Origin: Micropruina sp.
GTDB taxonomy: Bacteria; Actinomycetota; Actinomycetes; Propionibacteriales; Propionibacteriaceae
Direction of reading: 5' to 3'
NCBI RefSeq assembly: GCF_027492755.1
Contig: NZ_JAPUED010000190.1
Coordinates: 1 to 39,223, forward strand
DNA length: 39,223 nt
This document shows, one piece after another, positions 7,516 through 15,898 of this stretch. The notes under the pieces were generated by a model, which made no database searches, was not told where the DNA came from, and worked only from the letters and a program-made list of their open reading frames with translations. The position numbers were made by a program, and so were the translations under genes. Each line of letters starts with the position of its first letter. Positions within the stretch are counted from its first letter, which is position 1.

Positions 7516-8418
7516 TCAGCCATTTGAGTCCGTGGCGACCAGGGTGAGTACGGTCACCTCGGGCGGGCAGGCGAACCGGTAGGTGGCGAACGGCGAGGAT
7601 CCCATGCCTGCCGAGACGTGCAGGTACGCCGTCCGGTCGGCGACGGTGTGGGTGGAGAGGCCCTTGGCGCGGGTGGTGTCCAGGTCGCAGTTGGTGACCA
7701 GGGCGCCGTAGTAGGGCACGCAGACCTGGCCGCCGTGGGTGTGGCCGGCCAGGATCAGGTCGACGCCGTCGGTGGTCATCGCGTCCAGCACCCGCAGGTA
7801 GGGGGCGTGGGTCACGCCGATCGACACATCCGCATCGGCGGACGGGGGCCCGGCGACCAGGCTGTAGTCGTCGTGTCCGAGATGGGCGTCGTCGGTACCG
7901 CGGAACTCGAAGGTGAGGCCGCGGACCCTGATCTGCGCCCGGGAGGTGTTGACGTCGACCCAGCCGCGTTCGCAGTAGGCGGCCCGCAACTCGTCGACCG
8001 GCAGCGGACGCTTCGCGCTGCCCTCGCCCTCGGTCGAGCGGACCAGGTACATCAACGGCGGACGGAAGTGCGGCTCCTCGTAGTCGTTGGAGCCGAACAC
8101 GAACGCGCCCGGGACGTCGCGCAGCCGTCCCCAGGCTCGCATCAGCGGCTCAAGTGCGGTGGGTTCGCTCCAGTTGTCACCGGTGGTGACCACCAGGTCG
8201 GGTTCCAGCCCGGCCAGAGCGCGAATGAATTCCGTCTTGTAGCGTTGCCGGGCCATCAGATGGATGTCCGAGACGTGCAGCAGGCGCAGCGGGGCCGAAC
8301 CCGGCGGGAGGATCGGCACCTCGCGACGTCGAACCACGAAATGCCGCGCCTCCCAGAAGCCGTAGGCGACGCACGCCGCACCGAGGGCCGCCAAACGGCC
8401 CACTAGCTTCCCGAACAC
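7516..8418 (-). CDS. Metallophosphoesterase (calcineurin-like)
   Basis: The protein has 300 residues and a hydrophobic N-terminus (LVGRLAALGAACVAYGF) that probably acts as a membrane anchor. The dinuclear metal site is complete: DIH at 51-53, GDN at 80-82, GSND at 109-112, then VTHAPY and GHTHGGQ toward the C-terminus. The family hydrolyses phosphoesters; YkuE-type members act at the cell surface, but the substrate here is unknown. The GTG start follows directly after the stop of the penicillin-binding-protein gene, so the two form an operon. The same pairing is known in mycobacteria, which suggests a cell-envelope role. Confidence 0.9.
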   Translation of the reverse strand: MFGKLVGRLAALGAACVAYGFWEARHFVVRRREVPILPPGSAPLRLLHVSDIHLMARQRYKTEFIRALAGLEPDLVVTTGDNWSEPTALEPLMRAWGRLRDVPGAFVFGSNDYEEPHFRPPLMYLVRSTEGEGSAKRPLPVDELRAAYCERGWVDVNTSRAQIRVRGLTFEFRGTDDAHLGHDDYSLVAGPPSADADVSIGVTHAPYLRVLDAMTTDGVDLILAGHTHGGQVCVPYYGALVTNCDLDTTRAKGLSTHTVADRTAYLHVSAGMGSSPFATYRFACPPEVTVLTLVATDSNG

Positions 8419-10809
8419 CTATGGCGTCTTCTTGGGTGGCTTCTTGGACGGATCGGGATCGGGCTTCTTGTCGTCCTTCTTCTTGTCCTTCTTGGGCTTG
8501 TCGGGTGTCTGCGGACGGGGTGCCGGGCCGGACGAGACCAGGATCCGGACGCTGGTGCCGCGGACGGCGACCCTCGGGCTGATGCCCAGGAAGGTGCCCT
8601 TGGGAGAGTTACTGGCGATGAATTCGGTGTACGCCCCGAAGCCATTGGCGAGCAGCACCGAGCGGCAGCCCTCAACGCTGGAGCAGCCCGGAACGCTGAC
8701 CTTCTTGCCGGCCAGGATGCCGTAGGGCGGCTCGACGAAGCCCTTGCGGTCGAAGTTCGGCAACGCCGCGGCGAATGCCGGCTTGAAGATGTGGGCGCCA
8801 GCCTCCGGGCCGGAGGCCCCCTGGAGAACGCGGTGCGAGTACTTCATGTAGGCACCCTGAAGGAAGTTGCTCCGGTGCTGCCAGTAGCTCTTGAACCGCG
8901 GATCCTTGGAGAAGGAGATCATGCCGCCACCGGCGAGGCTGCGAGTGAAACCGACCGTCCAGATCGCCCTGTTCTTAGGGACCGTGCCGGTCTTACCGGC
9001 AATGGTGTAGCCGGGCACGCGAGCAGGCGTTGCGGTGCCAGAGCGGAACGGGCCCTGGAAGACCTTGGACAAGGCATCGGCGATGCCCTCGTCCATCACT
9101 CGCTTGCAGTTGGCGCTCGGTGCCTCGAGGGTTGATCCGTCGGAGGCCTTGATCGACTTGATGATGATCGGATCGCAGCGGATGCCTCGGGCGGCGACGG
9201 TGGCGTAGGCGTTGACCAGCGAGAGCGGGGTGACCTCGACCGCACCCAAGGTGAACGAGGGGTAGTTGCTGAACTCCCGGGTCAGCCGGTCTCCCTTCGG
9301 GTCAATCCCGACCTGCAACCCTAACTCTTTGGCGATCTTGGTGGCGTCACAAAGATTCGCGGCCGACTCGAGTTGTGTGAAGTAGCCGTTCACCGAGTGG
9401 GTGGCCCCGGTGAAGAGATTGAAGGTGCCGCCCACCCCATTGACGTCGTGGTGCCCAGTAAACGTGAACGGGCCTTGGCAGGACTGGAAGCGCATGCCGT
9501 GGATATCCATCGACCGTGGAACCTTGATGGTGCCGTACGCGCCCAAGCCGTTCTGCAGTGCGGCAGCCGCTACGAACATCTTGAAGGTGGAGCCACCCTG
9601 ATAGCCGTCGCCACCACCCATCTTGTTGCTCACCGCGTAGTTCCAGAAGGTCTGACTCTTCTTGGTGCCCATCTTGTTGCGGTTCTGGGCCATGGCGACG
9701 ATCAGCCCGGTGCCCGGCTGAATCATCACGATCACCGAGTCGACCGGGTCGCGCGGGTCGAGGTAGTTCTGGATCGTCTTCTCGGACTTGCGCTGCACCT
9801 TGGGGTCGATCATGGTCCGGATCGTCAGGCCACCGCGGTACAGCGCGTTCTCGCGGTCCTCGCGGGTGGCGCCCAGGCTGGGCGAGGCGAGCAGGGTGCG
9901 CTCGATGTAGTCGCAGATGAACGGGAACTCGGCGTTGCCGCAGCCGTGCAACTTCGGCTTCGCCTTGACGATGCCCAGCTTCGCGGTCTTGGCCTTGGCC
10001 GCCTCTTGCGGGGTGATCACCGCCACGTCCTTGGAGGCCATCCGGTCGAGCACGTCGTTGCGGCGCTGCAGCGCCACCAGCTCGAGGCCGGGGGTGCGCG
10101 GGTTGGTACCGACCGGGTTGCGGACCATGCCGGCCAGCATCGCGGCCTGCTGCAGGTTGAGTTCGCTGGCGTGCACACCGAAGAAGTTCATCGCCGCCGA
10201 TTCGACGCCGTAGGAGCCGTCGCCGTAGTAGGCGATGTTCAGGTAGAACTCGAGGATCTGGTCCTTGGTGTACTTCTTCTCCAGGGCGATGGCGTAGCGC
10301 AGCTCCTGGATCTTGCGGGCGATCGTGTTCTCCTGCGCCTTCTCCACGCCCTCGGTGTCGCCGCGGGCGGCGGCGGCGCTGATCTGCACCATCTTCACGT
10401 ACTGCTGGGTGAGGGTCGAGGCGCCCTGGGTGTTGCCGCGGACGGTGCTGACCAGTGCGCGCATGGTGCCCTGCAGGTCCATCGCGCCGTGCTCGTAGAA
10501 GCGGTGGTCCTCGATCGCGATCTGCGCCTTCTGCATGATCGGGGCGATCTTGCTCAGCGGCACGTACTGCCGGTTCTCTTCGTAGAAGTTCACCAGCGGC
10601 GAGCCGTCGGCCATCAGCACCCGCGAGCGCTGTGCCTGCGGCGGCATGGTCAGCTCGGCAGGGAGTGAGTCCATCGCGGTTGCTGTGGTCTTGCCCACCT
10701 CCGCGCTCATTCCGGCCAGCGGTACCGCGAGGCCGGCTATCAATAGCCCGCCGAGCGCGCTGACCACGATAAACATGACCAGCGAATAGAGCCTCTTCCC
10801 CAAGCGCAT
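8419..10809 (-). CDS. ponA2: Class A penicillin-binding protein, PonA2-like
   Basis: This is a bifunctional peptidoglycan synthase of 796 residues. A membrane anchor spans about 8-32. The glycosyltransferase (GT51) domain has the catalytic Glu in AIEDHRFYEHGAMD (E100) and the GASTLTQQYVKM motif (129-140). The transpeptidase domain carries STFK (407-410, nucleophile S407), SVN (472-474) and KTG (606-608). A PASTA-like region lies around 700-765, followed by a Lys/Pro/Asp-rich tail of about 30 residues. The family polymerises glycan strands and cross-links stem peptides outside the membrane. Divergent whiB4-like and downstream metallophosphoesterase genes match the mycobacterial ponA2 neighbourhood. 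The ATG has TACTCT 7 nt upstream, so it is probably leaderless. Confidence 0.93.
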   Translation of the reverse strand: MRLGKRLYSLVMFIVVSALGGLLIAGLAVPLAGMSAEVGKTTATAMDSLPAELTMPPQAQRSRVLMADGSPLVNFYEENRQYVPLSKIAPIMQKAQIAIEDHRFYEHGAMDLQGTMRALVSTVRGNTQGASTLTQQYVKMVQISAAAARGDTEGVEKAQENTIARKIQELRYAIALEKKYTKDQILEFYLNIAYYGDGSYGVESAAMNFFGVHASELNLQQAAMLAGMVRNPVGTNPRTPGLELVALQRRNDVLDRMASKDVAVITPQEAAKAKTAKLGIVKAKPKLHGCGNAEFPFICDYIERTLLASPSLGATREDRENALYRGGLTIRTMIDPKVQRKSEKTIQNYLDPRDPVDSVIVMIQPGTGLIVAMAQNRNKMGTKKSQTFWNYAVSNKMGGGDGYQGGSTFKMFVAAAALQNGLGAYGTIKVPRSMDIHGMRFQSCQGPFTFTGHHDVNGVGGTFNLFTGATHSVNGYFTQLESAANLCDATKIAKELGLQVGIDPKGDRLTREFSNYPSFTLGAVEVTPLSLVNAYATVAARGIRCDPIIIKSIKASDGSTLEAPSANCKRVMDEGIADALSKVFQGPFRSGTATPARVPGYTIAGKTGTVPKNRAIWTVGFTRSLAGGGMISFSKDPRFKSYWQHRSNFLQGAYMKYSHRVLQGASGPEAGAHIFKPAFAAALPNFDRKGFVEPPYGILAGKKVSVPGCSSVEGCRSVLLANGFGAYTEFIASNSPKGTFLGISPRVAVRGTSVRILVSSGPAPRPQTPDKPKKDKKKDDKKPDPDPSKKPPKKTP

Positions 10810-10816
10810 GGACTAC

Positions 10817-10822
10817 AGAGTA
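10817..10822 (-). promoter_or_regulatory. Predicted -10 element, leaderless start of ponA2
   Basis: TACTCT on the minus strand ends 7 nt before the ATG at 10809. This fits the TANNNT-N6/7-start pattern found at other genes here. The -35 position shows no consensus match. Confidence 0.5.
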
Positions 10823-10904
10823 CGTGACGCGGGCGTGGGCGCCCGAACCCTAGCGGACTGGCGCGTCAACCGCACGCTGTTCGGGGGCCTTGGGCTCGCG
10901 GAGC

Positions 10905-10940
10905 TTGTCCTATCGAGAGCTAACAACTACACTACGTAGT
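10905..10940 (+). promoter_or_regulatory. whiB4-like promoter with overlapping palindrome
   Basis: TTGTCC (10905-10910) and TACACT (10928-10933) are separated by 17 bp, a good vegetative sigma-factor match. The predicted start is near 10940, leaving a leader of about 33 nt that contains GGATGG (10960-10965) 7 nt before the GTG. A perfect 10-bp palindrome, actacgtagt (10931-10940), covers the last half of the -10 and the expected start point, where a bound protein would block transcription. Confidence 0.65.
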
Positions 10941-10972
10941 AGTAGATCGCAGCTACAACGGATGGTGAAACT

Positions 10973-11251
10973 GTGCCCCTGATGGAGATGGACAGCTGGC
11001 CGATGTTGGCCAAGTGCCGCGGCCTGCAGGACGACCTGTTCCCCGACGGCGCCGACCAGAAACGTGCCCGGACCATCTGCTTCGGCTGTGAGGTCAGGGC
11101 CGAATGTCTCGCCGAGGCGCTGGACAACCGGATCGAATGGGGTGTCTGGGGCGGAATGACCGAACGCGAGCGCCGGCGCCTGCTGCGCCAGCACTCAGAG
11201 GTGCGCTCCTGGCGTCGTTTCCTCGCCGACGCGGTCAACCAGAGCAGCTAG
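10973..11251 (+). CDS. whiB4: WhiB-family Fe-S transcriptional regulator, WhiB4-like
   Basis: This 92-residue regulator is found only in actinobacteria and their phages. Four cysteines that bind the redox-sensitive [4Fe-4S] cluster are at C15, C36, C39 and C45 (C-x20-C-x2-C-x5-C). The GVWGG turn is at 57-61, followed by a basic stretch (RERRRLLRQ) typical of WhiB DNA-binding tails. Assignment to WhiB4 rests mainly on position: divergent from ponA2 and convergent with two ArsA-like ATPases, as in M. tuberculosis. The GTG at 10973 has GGATGG at good spacing; an internal ATG at 10982 is possible. Its 3' end overlaps the convergent ATPase gene by 57 nt. Confidence 0.9.
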   Translation: MPLMEMDSWPMLAKCRGLQDDLFPDGADQKRARTICFGCEVRAECLAEALDNRIEWGVWGGMTERERRRLLRQHSEVRSWRRFLADAVNQSS

Positions 11252-12304
11252 ACCCGCCAGATCGTGGACGCCGCCCGGCCGGCGTCCGACCAGATCGAGA
11301 GGGACGCCTGCCTCGGACAGACTCGCGTAGTTCTGTTGCTCTCGGTCGGCGCGGGCCATGGCAAGCCGATGATGGCGCAGCACCGCCCGCTGACCGGGAT
11401 CGGCCGCCCGCTCGGCGTTTTCCAAAGACTCTGGATCGACGTCGACGGTCGGCGTCAGCTGATTGACCAGCACCCGGCGCAGCGGCAGACCCTCGCTACG
11501 CAGCCGTCGAGCCAACGCCAGGGCCTCCGCCACCGGAGCCGGACGAGGCGCGGCGACGACCAGGAAACCCGCAGCCTCGGACGCCAACAACTCCCGGGTC
11601 TGCGCCGCGTGGGACTCGAAGGCCAGCACGGCCCGCTCGAAGACCTGTAGGAAGGTGCGCAGGTCGCTGAACAGCCGTCCGCCGAGAATGCGGTCGAGCG
11701 CCTTGGTCGCCAGGGCGGCGCCGGCGTCCAGGAACCCGAACGGTCCGCGCGGCAGGCCCAGCACCACCCGCAGCAGCGGATTGTGCGCCAGTGCCTCCAG
11801 CCGGCTCGGGCCGTCCAGGAAGTCCAGGGCGGACGCGCTGGGCGGGGTGTCGACCACGATCAGATCCCACTCGCCGGTGGCCGCGGCGCGGCGATGCAGT
11901 TCGCCGATCTTCTCCATGGCCGCGTACTCCTGGGTGCCCGAAAAGGTCTCGGTGAGCGCCGTATAGAAGGGGTTGGCGCGGATCCGCTCCGCCTCGGGGC
12001 CGTCCACCTGCGCAGCCAGCGCCAGGTCGAAGGCCTGCCGGACGTCCAGCATCATCGCGTGCAGGCTGCCGGCGGCGTCCGGGACCTCGACCGGAGTCGG
12101 GTCGTGGGCCAGGGCGTCCAGGCCCATCGCCTGCGCCAGCCGCCGGGCCGGATCGATGGTGACCACCACGACGCGGCGTCCGAGCAGGGCGGCCCGGACG
12201 GCGACCGCGGCCGACAGGGTGGTCTTGCCCACCCCGCCGGTGCCGACGCACAGCAACACGCGCACGCCGTCGTCGCGCAGCAGGGCGTCGAGTCCGGCGC
12301 TCAC
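11195..12304 (-). CDS. ArsA/Get3-like ATPase, second subunit
   Basis: The protein has 369 residues. It is a P-loop ATPase of the ArsA/Get3 family with the loop GTGGVGKTT at 21-29, a switch-like TIDPARR, and DTPPSASALDFL. The GTG at 12304 overlaps the stop of the upstream ATPase gene as GTGA, which fixes the start and implies co-translation. The pair corresponds to the two mycobacterial ATPases beside whiB4 (Rv3679/Rv3680), described as a Get3-like heterodimer. The position before GGVGKTT is threonine rather than the signature lysine of deviant Walker A motifs, which the partner keeps (GKGGVGKTT). This suggests unequal ATP sites. Arsenite transport is unlikely, since no arsB or metal-binding Cys motif is seen. 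The 3' end overlaps whiB4. Confidence 0.85.
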   Translation of the reverse strand: MSAGLDALLRDDGVRVLLCVGTGGVGKTTLSAAVAVRAALLGRRVVVVTIDPARRLAQAMGLDALAHDPTPVEVPDAAGSLHAMMLDVRQAFDLALAAQVDGPEAERIRANPFYTALTETFSGTQEYAAMEKIGELHRRAAATGEWDLIVVDTPPSASALDFLDGPSRLEALAHNPLLRVVLGLPRGPFGFLDAGAALATKALDRILGGRLFSDLRTFLQVFERAVLAFESHAAQTRELLASEAAGFLVVAAPRPAPVAEALALARRLRSEGLPLRRVLVNQLTPTVDVDPESLENAERAADPGQRAVLRHHRLAMARADREQQNYASLSEAGVPLDLVGRRPGGVHDLAGLAALVDRVGEETTPGAHL

Positions 12305-13209
12305 AACGCTCCCAGTGCGGGCGCCAGCGCGGCGGGCTGCTGACCGCTCGGGATTTCGGGGTCGAGCTCGGGAAGACGCTCCACGGTCAGTTCGGTGCGG
12401 TGGCTGAGCAGCGCCTCCCACGCCGTCTGGGCCCGGGCAGCCTCGGCGTCGGCGGTGAACTGCGAAGTGAGGGCGGCCCAGGTCGCCGGGTCGATGCTGT
12501 TCGGGGCGGTGGGCGGCGGGTCGGGGACCGTGAGCTGGTCGAGGCAGCGATTCGCGACGACCGCGCCCGGGGTGAGGCCCAACTCGCGGATCGCGGTCAC
12601 GGTTTCGATCGCCTCGGTGACCGGCAACTCGTCGAGCAGCGTCACCACATGCACCCGACAGCCGGGGTCCCGCAGGTCGTCCATCACCGACGCCGCCTGG
12701 CCGGCGATCGGGCTGCCGTCGGTGAGTGCGGTGAGGGCCTCACCGGCGCCCAGGAACGACCCGATCCGGCCGGACGGCGGGGCGTCCAGGACCACCACGT
12801 CGATGTCGGGATGGCCGTCGGTGAGATGGGTCAGCTGGCCGATCAGCAGGATGTCGCGTAGCCCGGGCGCGATCCGGGTGGCGAAGTCGACCAGCGGGTC
12901 GAACTGCAACACCTCGGCGGCGAAGCCGAGCCGGTAATAGCGCTGCAGATACCCGGCCAGCGCCCGGCGGGCATCGATCTGGATGCCGAACACGCGGCCG
13001 CGCCCTGGTTGGACGGCGCTCCGCAGCGGTGTCGGTTCGGGCCCGATCCGGGTGCCGGTGGCCAGTTGGAGCCCGCCGCGTCCCTCGACCTCGGCGACCG
13101 CGACCCGGGCGCCGTCCGCGGCCAGCCGGTGGGCCAGGGCGAGTGCGACGGTGGTCTTACCGACACCGCCCTTGCCCGTCACGATGTGCAACGGAGCGCG
13201 GACGGCCAT
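12301..13209 (-). CDS. ArsA/Get3-like ATPase, first subunit
   Basis: The protein has 302 residues, shorter than its partner. It begins with a canonical deviant Walker A (TGKGGVGKTT, 11-20), including the signature lysine that reaches across the dimer in Get3/MinD-type ATPases. VLDAPPSGRIGSFL is the switch II region. ArsA/Get3 ATPases work as nucleotide-driven dimers that move membrane proteins or ions; with the downstream homologue it probably forms a heterodimer. The start is an ATG at 13209 with TAAGCT 6 nt upstream, consistent with a leaderless mRNA. It is divergent from the DUF4177 operon with only 79 bp between starts. Confidence 0.85.
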   Translation of the reverse strand: MAVRAPLHIVTGKGGVGKTTVALALAHRLAADGARVAVAEVEGRGGLQLATGTRIGPEPTPLRSAVQPGRGRVFGIQIDARRALAGYLQRYYRLGFAAEVLQFDPLVDFATRIAPGLRDILLIGQLTHLTDGHPDIDVVVLDAPPSGRIGSFLGAGEALTALTDGSPIAGQAASVMDDLRDPGCRVHVVTLLDELPVTEAIETVTAIRELGLTPGAVVANRCLDQLTVPDPPPTAPNSIDPATWAALTSQFTADAEAARAQTAWEALLSHRTELTVERLPELDPEIPSGQQPAALAPALGAL

Positions 13210-13215
13210 GCGGTC

Positions 13216-13221
13216 AGCTTA
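13216..13221 (-). promoter_or_regulatory. Predicted -10 element, leaderless start of the ATPase pair
   Basis: TAAGCT on the minus strand ends 6 nt before the ATG at 13209. It faces the divergent promoter at 13276. No -35 match is obvious. Confidence 0.5.
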
Positions 13222-13275
13222 GGTGCGGGGATGCGGGCCCGGTCTCGACCGGGCTCGGCTGTCGGAGGCTGCCGT

Positions 13276-13281
13276 TAATGT
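13276..13281 (+). promoter_or_regulatory. Predicted -10 element of the DUF4177-ridA-nth operon
   Basis: TAATGT ends 7 nt before the ATG at 13289, so transcription and translation would begin at about the same base. This supports 13289 as the start of the small first gene. Confidence 0.55.
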
Positions 13282-13288
13282 TGGGCCC

Positions 13289-13450
13289 ATGACCAAGTGG
13301 GAGTATGTGACGGTGCCCGTTCTGGTGCACGTGACCAAGCAGATTCTGGACCAGTGGGGCGCCGACGGCTGGGAGCTGGTGCAGGTCGTTCCGGGCCCGA
13401 ACCCGCAGAACCTGGTGGCGTACCTGAAGCGTCCGCTGGAGGACGGGTGA
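13289..13450 (+). CDS. DUF4177 family small protein
   Basis: The protein has 53 residues: MTKWEYVTVPV at the start, then an amphipathic helix (TKQILDQWGADGWELVQV) and a final strand ending YLKRPLEDG. The WEY...LN-GWELV pattern is the DUF4177 signature. Function is unknown. It is the first gene of a coupled operon and overlaps the next gene as GTGA. A protein of this size occupies the same position in the mycobacterial locus. Confidence 0.8.
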   Translation: MTKWEYVTVPVLVHVTKQILDQWGADGWELVQVVPGPNPQNLVAYLKRPLEDG

Positions 13451-13938
13451 ACGAGGAGGTCGCCGGCCCGGCACCGTCGCAGCGGCTGGCCGAACTCGGG
13501 CTGACCCTTCCGCCGGTCGCCGTACCGCTGGCCGCCTACATTCCGGCGATCGCCTCCGCCGGGCAGGTGCTGACCTCGGGTCAGCTGCCGACCGTGCAGG
13601 GCGCGCTGGTCGCCACCGGCAAGGTGGGCGCCGAGGTCACCGTCGAGCAGGCCACCCAGGCGGCCCGGGTCGCCGTGCTGAACGCGCTGGCCGCTGCGGC
13701 GTCCGAGGTCGGCGGCATCGACAACATTCGGCGGGTCGTCCGGATGGTCGTCTACGTGGCCGGCACCCCTGACTTCACCGCCCAGCCGCAGGTGGCCAAC
13801 GGTGCCAGCGAACTGCTCGGTGAGATCTTCGGTCCGCTGGGCCGGCATGTCCGCTCCGCGGTCGGGGTGGCGTCGCTGCCGCTCGACGCACCGGTGGAGC
13901 TGGAGCTGGTCGTCGAGGCCAGCGCGGCGTCCTTCTGA
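13447..13938 (+). CDS. RidA/YjgF-like family protein
   Basis: The 163-residue protein has the trimeric chorismate-mutase-like fold of the RidA family. Recognisable are [14 protein letters not shown] near residues 36-49, the central helix with [17 protein letters not shown], and [20 protein letters not shown], where the conserved arginine that binds the carboxylate in active RidA proteins sits. Classical members deaminate reactive enamine/imine intermediates, but this longer actinobacterial subgroup is not well characterised. The GTG start overlaps the DUF4177 stop by 4 nt. Its own stop shares one base with the nth start (TGATG). Confidence 0.85.
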   Translation: MNEEVAGPAPSQRLAELGLTLPPVAVPLAAYIPAIASAGQVLTSGQLPTVQGALVATGKVGAEVTVEQATQAARVAVLNALAAAASEVGGIDNIRRVVRMVVYVAGTPDFTAQPQVANGASELLGEIFGPLGRHVRSAVGVASLPLDAPVELELVVEASAASF

Positions 13939-14651
13939 TGGCTGCTCCGACGGCGCTGACGGAGTCTCGGACGGCGCTGGTGCGGCGGGCGCGGGCGATC
14001 AACCGCACGCTCGCCGCAACCTATCCGGACGCGCGCTGCGAACTCGACTTCGGCAACCCGCTGGAGCTGTTGGTGGCCACCATCCTCAGCGCGCAGTCCA
14101 CCGACCGCCGGGTCAACGCCGTCACGCCGGTGATCTTCGCCCGCTACCCCGACGCCGCTGCCTACGCTTCCGCCGACCGGGCCGAGCTGGAGGAACTGAT
14201 CCATCCGACCGGGTTCTTCCGGGCCAAGACCGACTCGCTGATCAAACTGGGCGCCGCACTCGTCGAGCGTTACGGCGGCGAGGTGCCGGGCACCTTGAAG
14301 CAGCTGGTGACCTTGCCCGGGGTGGGCCGGAAGACCGCCAACGTGGTGCTCGGCAACGCCTTCGGTGTTCCCGGCATCACCACCGACACCCACTTCCTGC
14401 GCTTGTCGGAGCGATTCGGCTGGTCCGATTCGGCCAAACCCGAGGTGGTGGAGGCCGAGGTTGGGGCGCTGTTCCCGCGCAAGGAATGGACGCAGCTGTC
14501 GCACAACGTGATCTGGCACGGACGCCGCCGCTGCCACGCGCGGCGTCCGGCCTGCGGGGCCTGCCCGGTGGCCAAGCTGTGCCCGTCGTACGGCATCGGC
14601 CCGACCGACCCGGTGGTCGCCGCGAAGCTGATCCGGGAACCCCGCGGATGA
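13938..14651 (+). CDS. nth: Endonuclease III (DNA glycosylase/AP lyase)
   Basis: The 237-residue base-excision repair enzyme removes oxidised pyrimidines and cleaves the abasic site. The helix-hairpin-helix [18 protein letters not shown] carries the catalytic lysine K132, and ITTDTHF gives the catalytic aspartate D150; their 18-residue spacing equals that of the E. coli enzyme. The [4Fe-4S] ligands are C199, C206, C209 and C215 (C-x6-C-x2-C-x5-C). Translation is coupled to the RidA-like gene (TGATG) and to the following lipoprotein gene (ATGA). Length and motifs are complete. Confidence 0.97.
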   Translation: MAAPTALTESRTALVRRARAINRTLAATYPDARCELDFGNPLELLVATILSAQSTDRRVNAVTPVIFARYPDAAAYASADRAELEELIHPTGFFRAKTDSLIKLGAALVERYGGEVPGTLKQLVTLPGVGRKTANVVLGNAFGVPGITTDTHFLRLSERFGWSDSAKPEVVEAEVGALFPRKEWTQLSHNVIWHGRRRCHARRPACGACPVAKLCPSYGIGPTDPVVAAKLIREPRG

Positions 14652-15253
14652 GGCGACTGGGAGTGCTGGTCGCGATCGCCGCGCTGCTGCTCGGCGGTTG
14701 CACGGCGACGCCGTCCGAGCCGCCCACGCCGAGCTTCACTCCGGTCGATCCGGCGGCGGTCGTCGCCGCACGCAAGCAGGCTGGGATCGCCGATTGCCCG
14801 AAATCGTCGGCCACCGTGCCGGCGCGCAGCGACGGGCTGCCGGACCTGACGCTGGACTGCCTCGGCGGCGATTCCACCGTCCGGCTGGCCGGGCTGCGCG
14901 GCAAGCCGATGCTGGTCAACGTCTGGGCGCAATGGTGCCCGCCGTGCCGCGAGGAGTCGCCCTACCTGCGGCAGTTCGCCAAAGCCAGCAAGGGGAAGGT
15001 GTTCATGCTCGGCATCGACTACAACGACCCGCGGCCCGAACTGGCGGTCGAGTTCGCCGGACTGGTCGGCTGGAAGTACCCGCAGCTCGCCGATCCGGAG
15101 CGCCGACTGAGCACGAAGATGTCGGTGCCCGGCCTTCCCACCACGCTGTTCGTCGATGCCGACGGCAAAGTGGTGCATACCGTCGCCGGCAAGCTGCAGT
15201 CCTACGACGAACTGATCCAACTGACCCGCGACAAGCTCGGAGTCTCGCTGTGA
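14648..15253 (+). CDS. TlpA/ResA-like thioredoxin-fold lipoprotein
   Basis: The 201-residue exported protein begins [18 protein letters not shown], with a lipobox ending at C18, so it should be lipid-anchored on the outer face of the membrane. A Pro/Thr/Ser linker follows. The thioredoxin domain has WCPPC at 96-100 in the context [19 protein letters not shown], and a cis-proline in [12 protein letters not shown]. Two further cysteines (C50, C71) precede the domain. TlpA/ResA-type proteins reduce extracytoplasmic disulfides. The ATGA overlap with nth places it in the same operon, as in mycobacteria. Confidence 0.92.
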   Translation: MRRLGVLVAIAALLLGGCTATPSEPPTPSFTPVDPAAVVAARKQAGIADCPKSSATVPARSDGLPDLTLDCLGGDSTVRLAGLRGKPMLVNVWAQWCPPCREESPYLRQFAKASKGKVFMLGIDYNDPRPELAVEFAGLVGWKYPQLADPERRLSTKMSVPGLPTTLFVDADGKVVHTVAGKLQSYDELIQLTRDKLGVSL

Positions 15254-15891
15254 CCACGGTTGATGCGGAACGGCTCCGGGCGGCACTGGCCGGACCCGAA
15301 GCGGCCGCTCGCGTGGCTGGCCGGGCAGCCCAGGGTGGGCGTCCGGCGGCAGTGTTGATCGCGTTGGCCGAGCACGCCGAGGGCACCCGCATCGTGCTGG
15401 TCGAGAAGGACGCCCGGCTGCGCACCCATGCCGGGCAGGTCGCCTTTCCGGGTGGCTCGATCGAGGCGTCCGATGCGTCTGCGGTGGCCGGGGCGCTGCG
15501 TGAGGCGGACGAGGAGGTCGGGCTGGCGCCCGGCGAGGTCGAGGTGCTGGGTGTCCTGCCGCCGGCCTACGTGCGGGCCAGCGACTTCGCGGTGACCGCG
15601 GTGGTCGGGCGCTGGCCGACACCGCGTCCGCTGGCGCCCGTGGACGTCACCGAGATCGCGGCGGTGCATTCGGTGGCGGTGGACGTCCTGGTCGACCCGG
15701 CGAACCGGCTCACCTGGACGCATCCGGCGGGCTTCAGCGGCCCCGGATTCGTGGTCGGCGAACTGTTCATCTGGGGCTTCACCGCCTACCTGCTGGACGG
15801 CCTGTTCGACCTGGCCGGCTGGACGGTGCCTTGGGACGTCGAGCGCCTCTCTGACATTCCGGAACGGTTCCGGATCGGCCGGCGGCGCTGA
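15250..15891 (+). CDS. Nudix hydrolase, CoA pyrophosphatase type
   Basis: The 213-residue protein has the UPF0035 signature LRTHAGQVAFPGG (57-69) followed by a Nudix helix ending in ALREADEEVGL (82-92), as in NudL/CoAse enzymes. Such enzymes split CoA and its derivatives into phosphopantetheine and 3',5'-ADP using Mg2+. The metal-binding glutamates of READEE are present. The GTG start overlaps the lipoprotein stop as GTGA, and it is the last gene of the operon. The convergent holin-like gene ends 7 nt away. The substrate is inferred from the family only. Confidence 0.9.
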   Translation: MTTVDAERLRAALAGPEAAARVAGRAAQGGRPAAVLIALAEHAEGTRIVLVEKDARLRTHAGQVAFPGGSIEASDASAVAGALREADEEVGLAPGEVEVLGVLPPAYVRASDFAVTAVVGRWPTPRPLAPVDVTEIAAVHSVAVDVLVDPANRLTWTHPAGFSGPGFVVGELFIWGFTAYLLDGLFDLAGWTVPWDVERLSDIPERFRIGRRR

Positions 15892-15898
15892 CCCGCAC

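Noticed and set aside
9373..10668. Plus-strand frame opposite the penicillin-binding protein
   Set aside because: It mirrors the GC-rich codons of ponA2, and its product is a His/Val/Gly-rich sequence with no domain.
11195..13209. Arsenic-resistance operon suggested by ArsA-like ATPases
   Set aside because: No arsB, arsC, arsR or arsenite-binding cysteines; context matches the whiB4-linked Get3-like pair instead.
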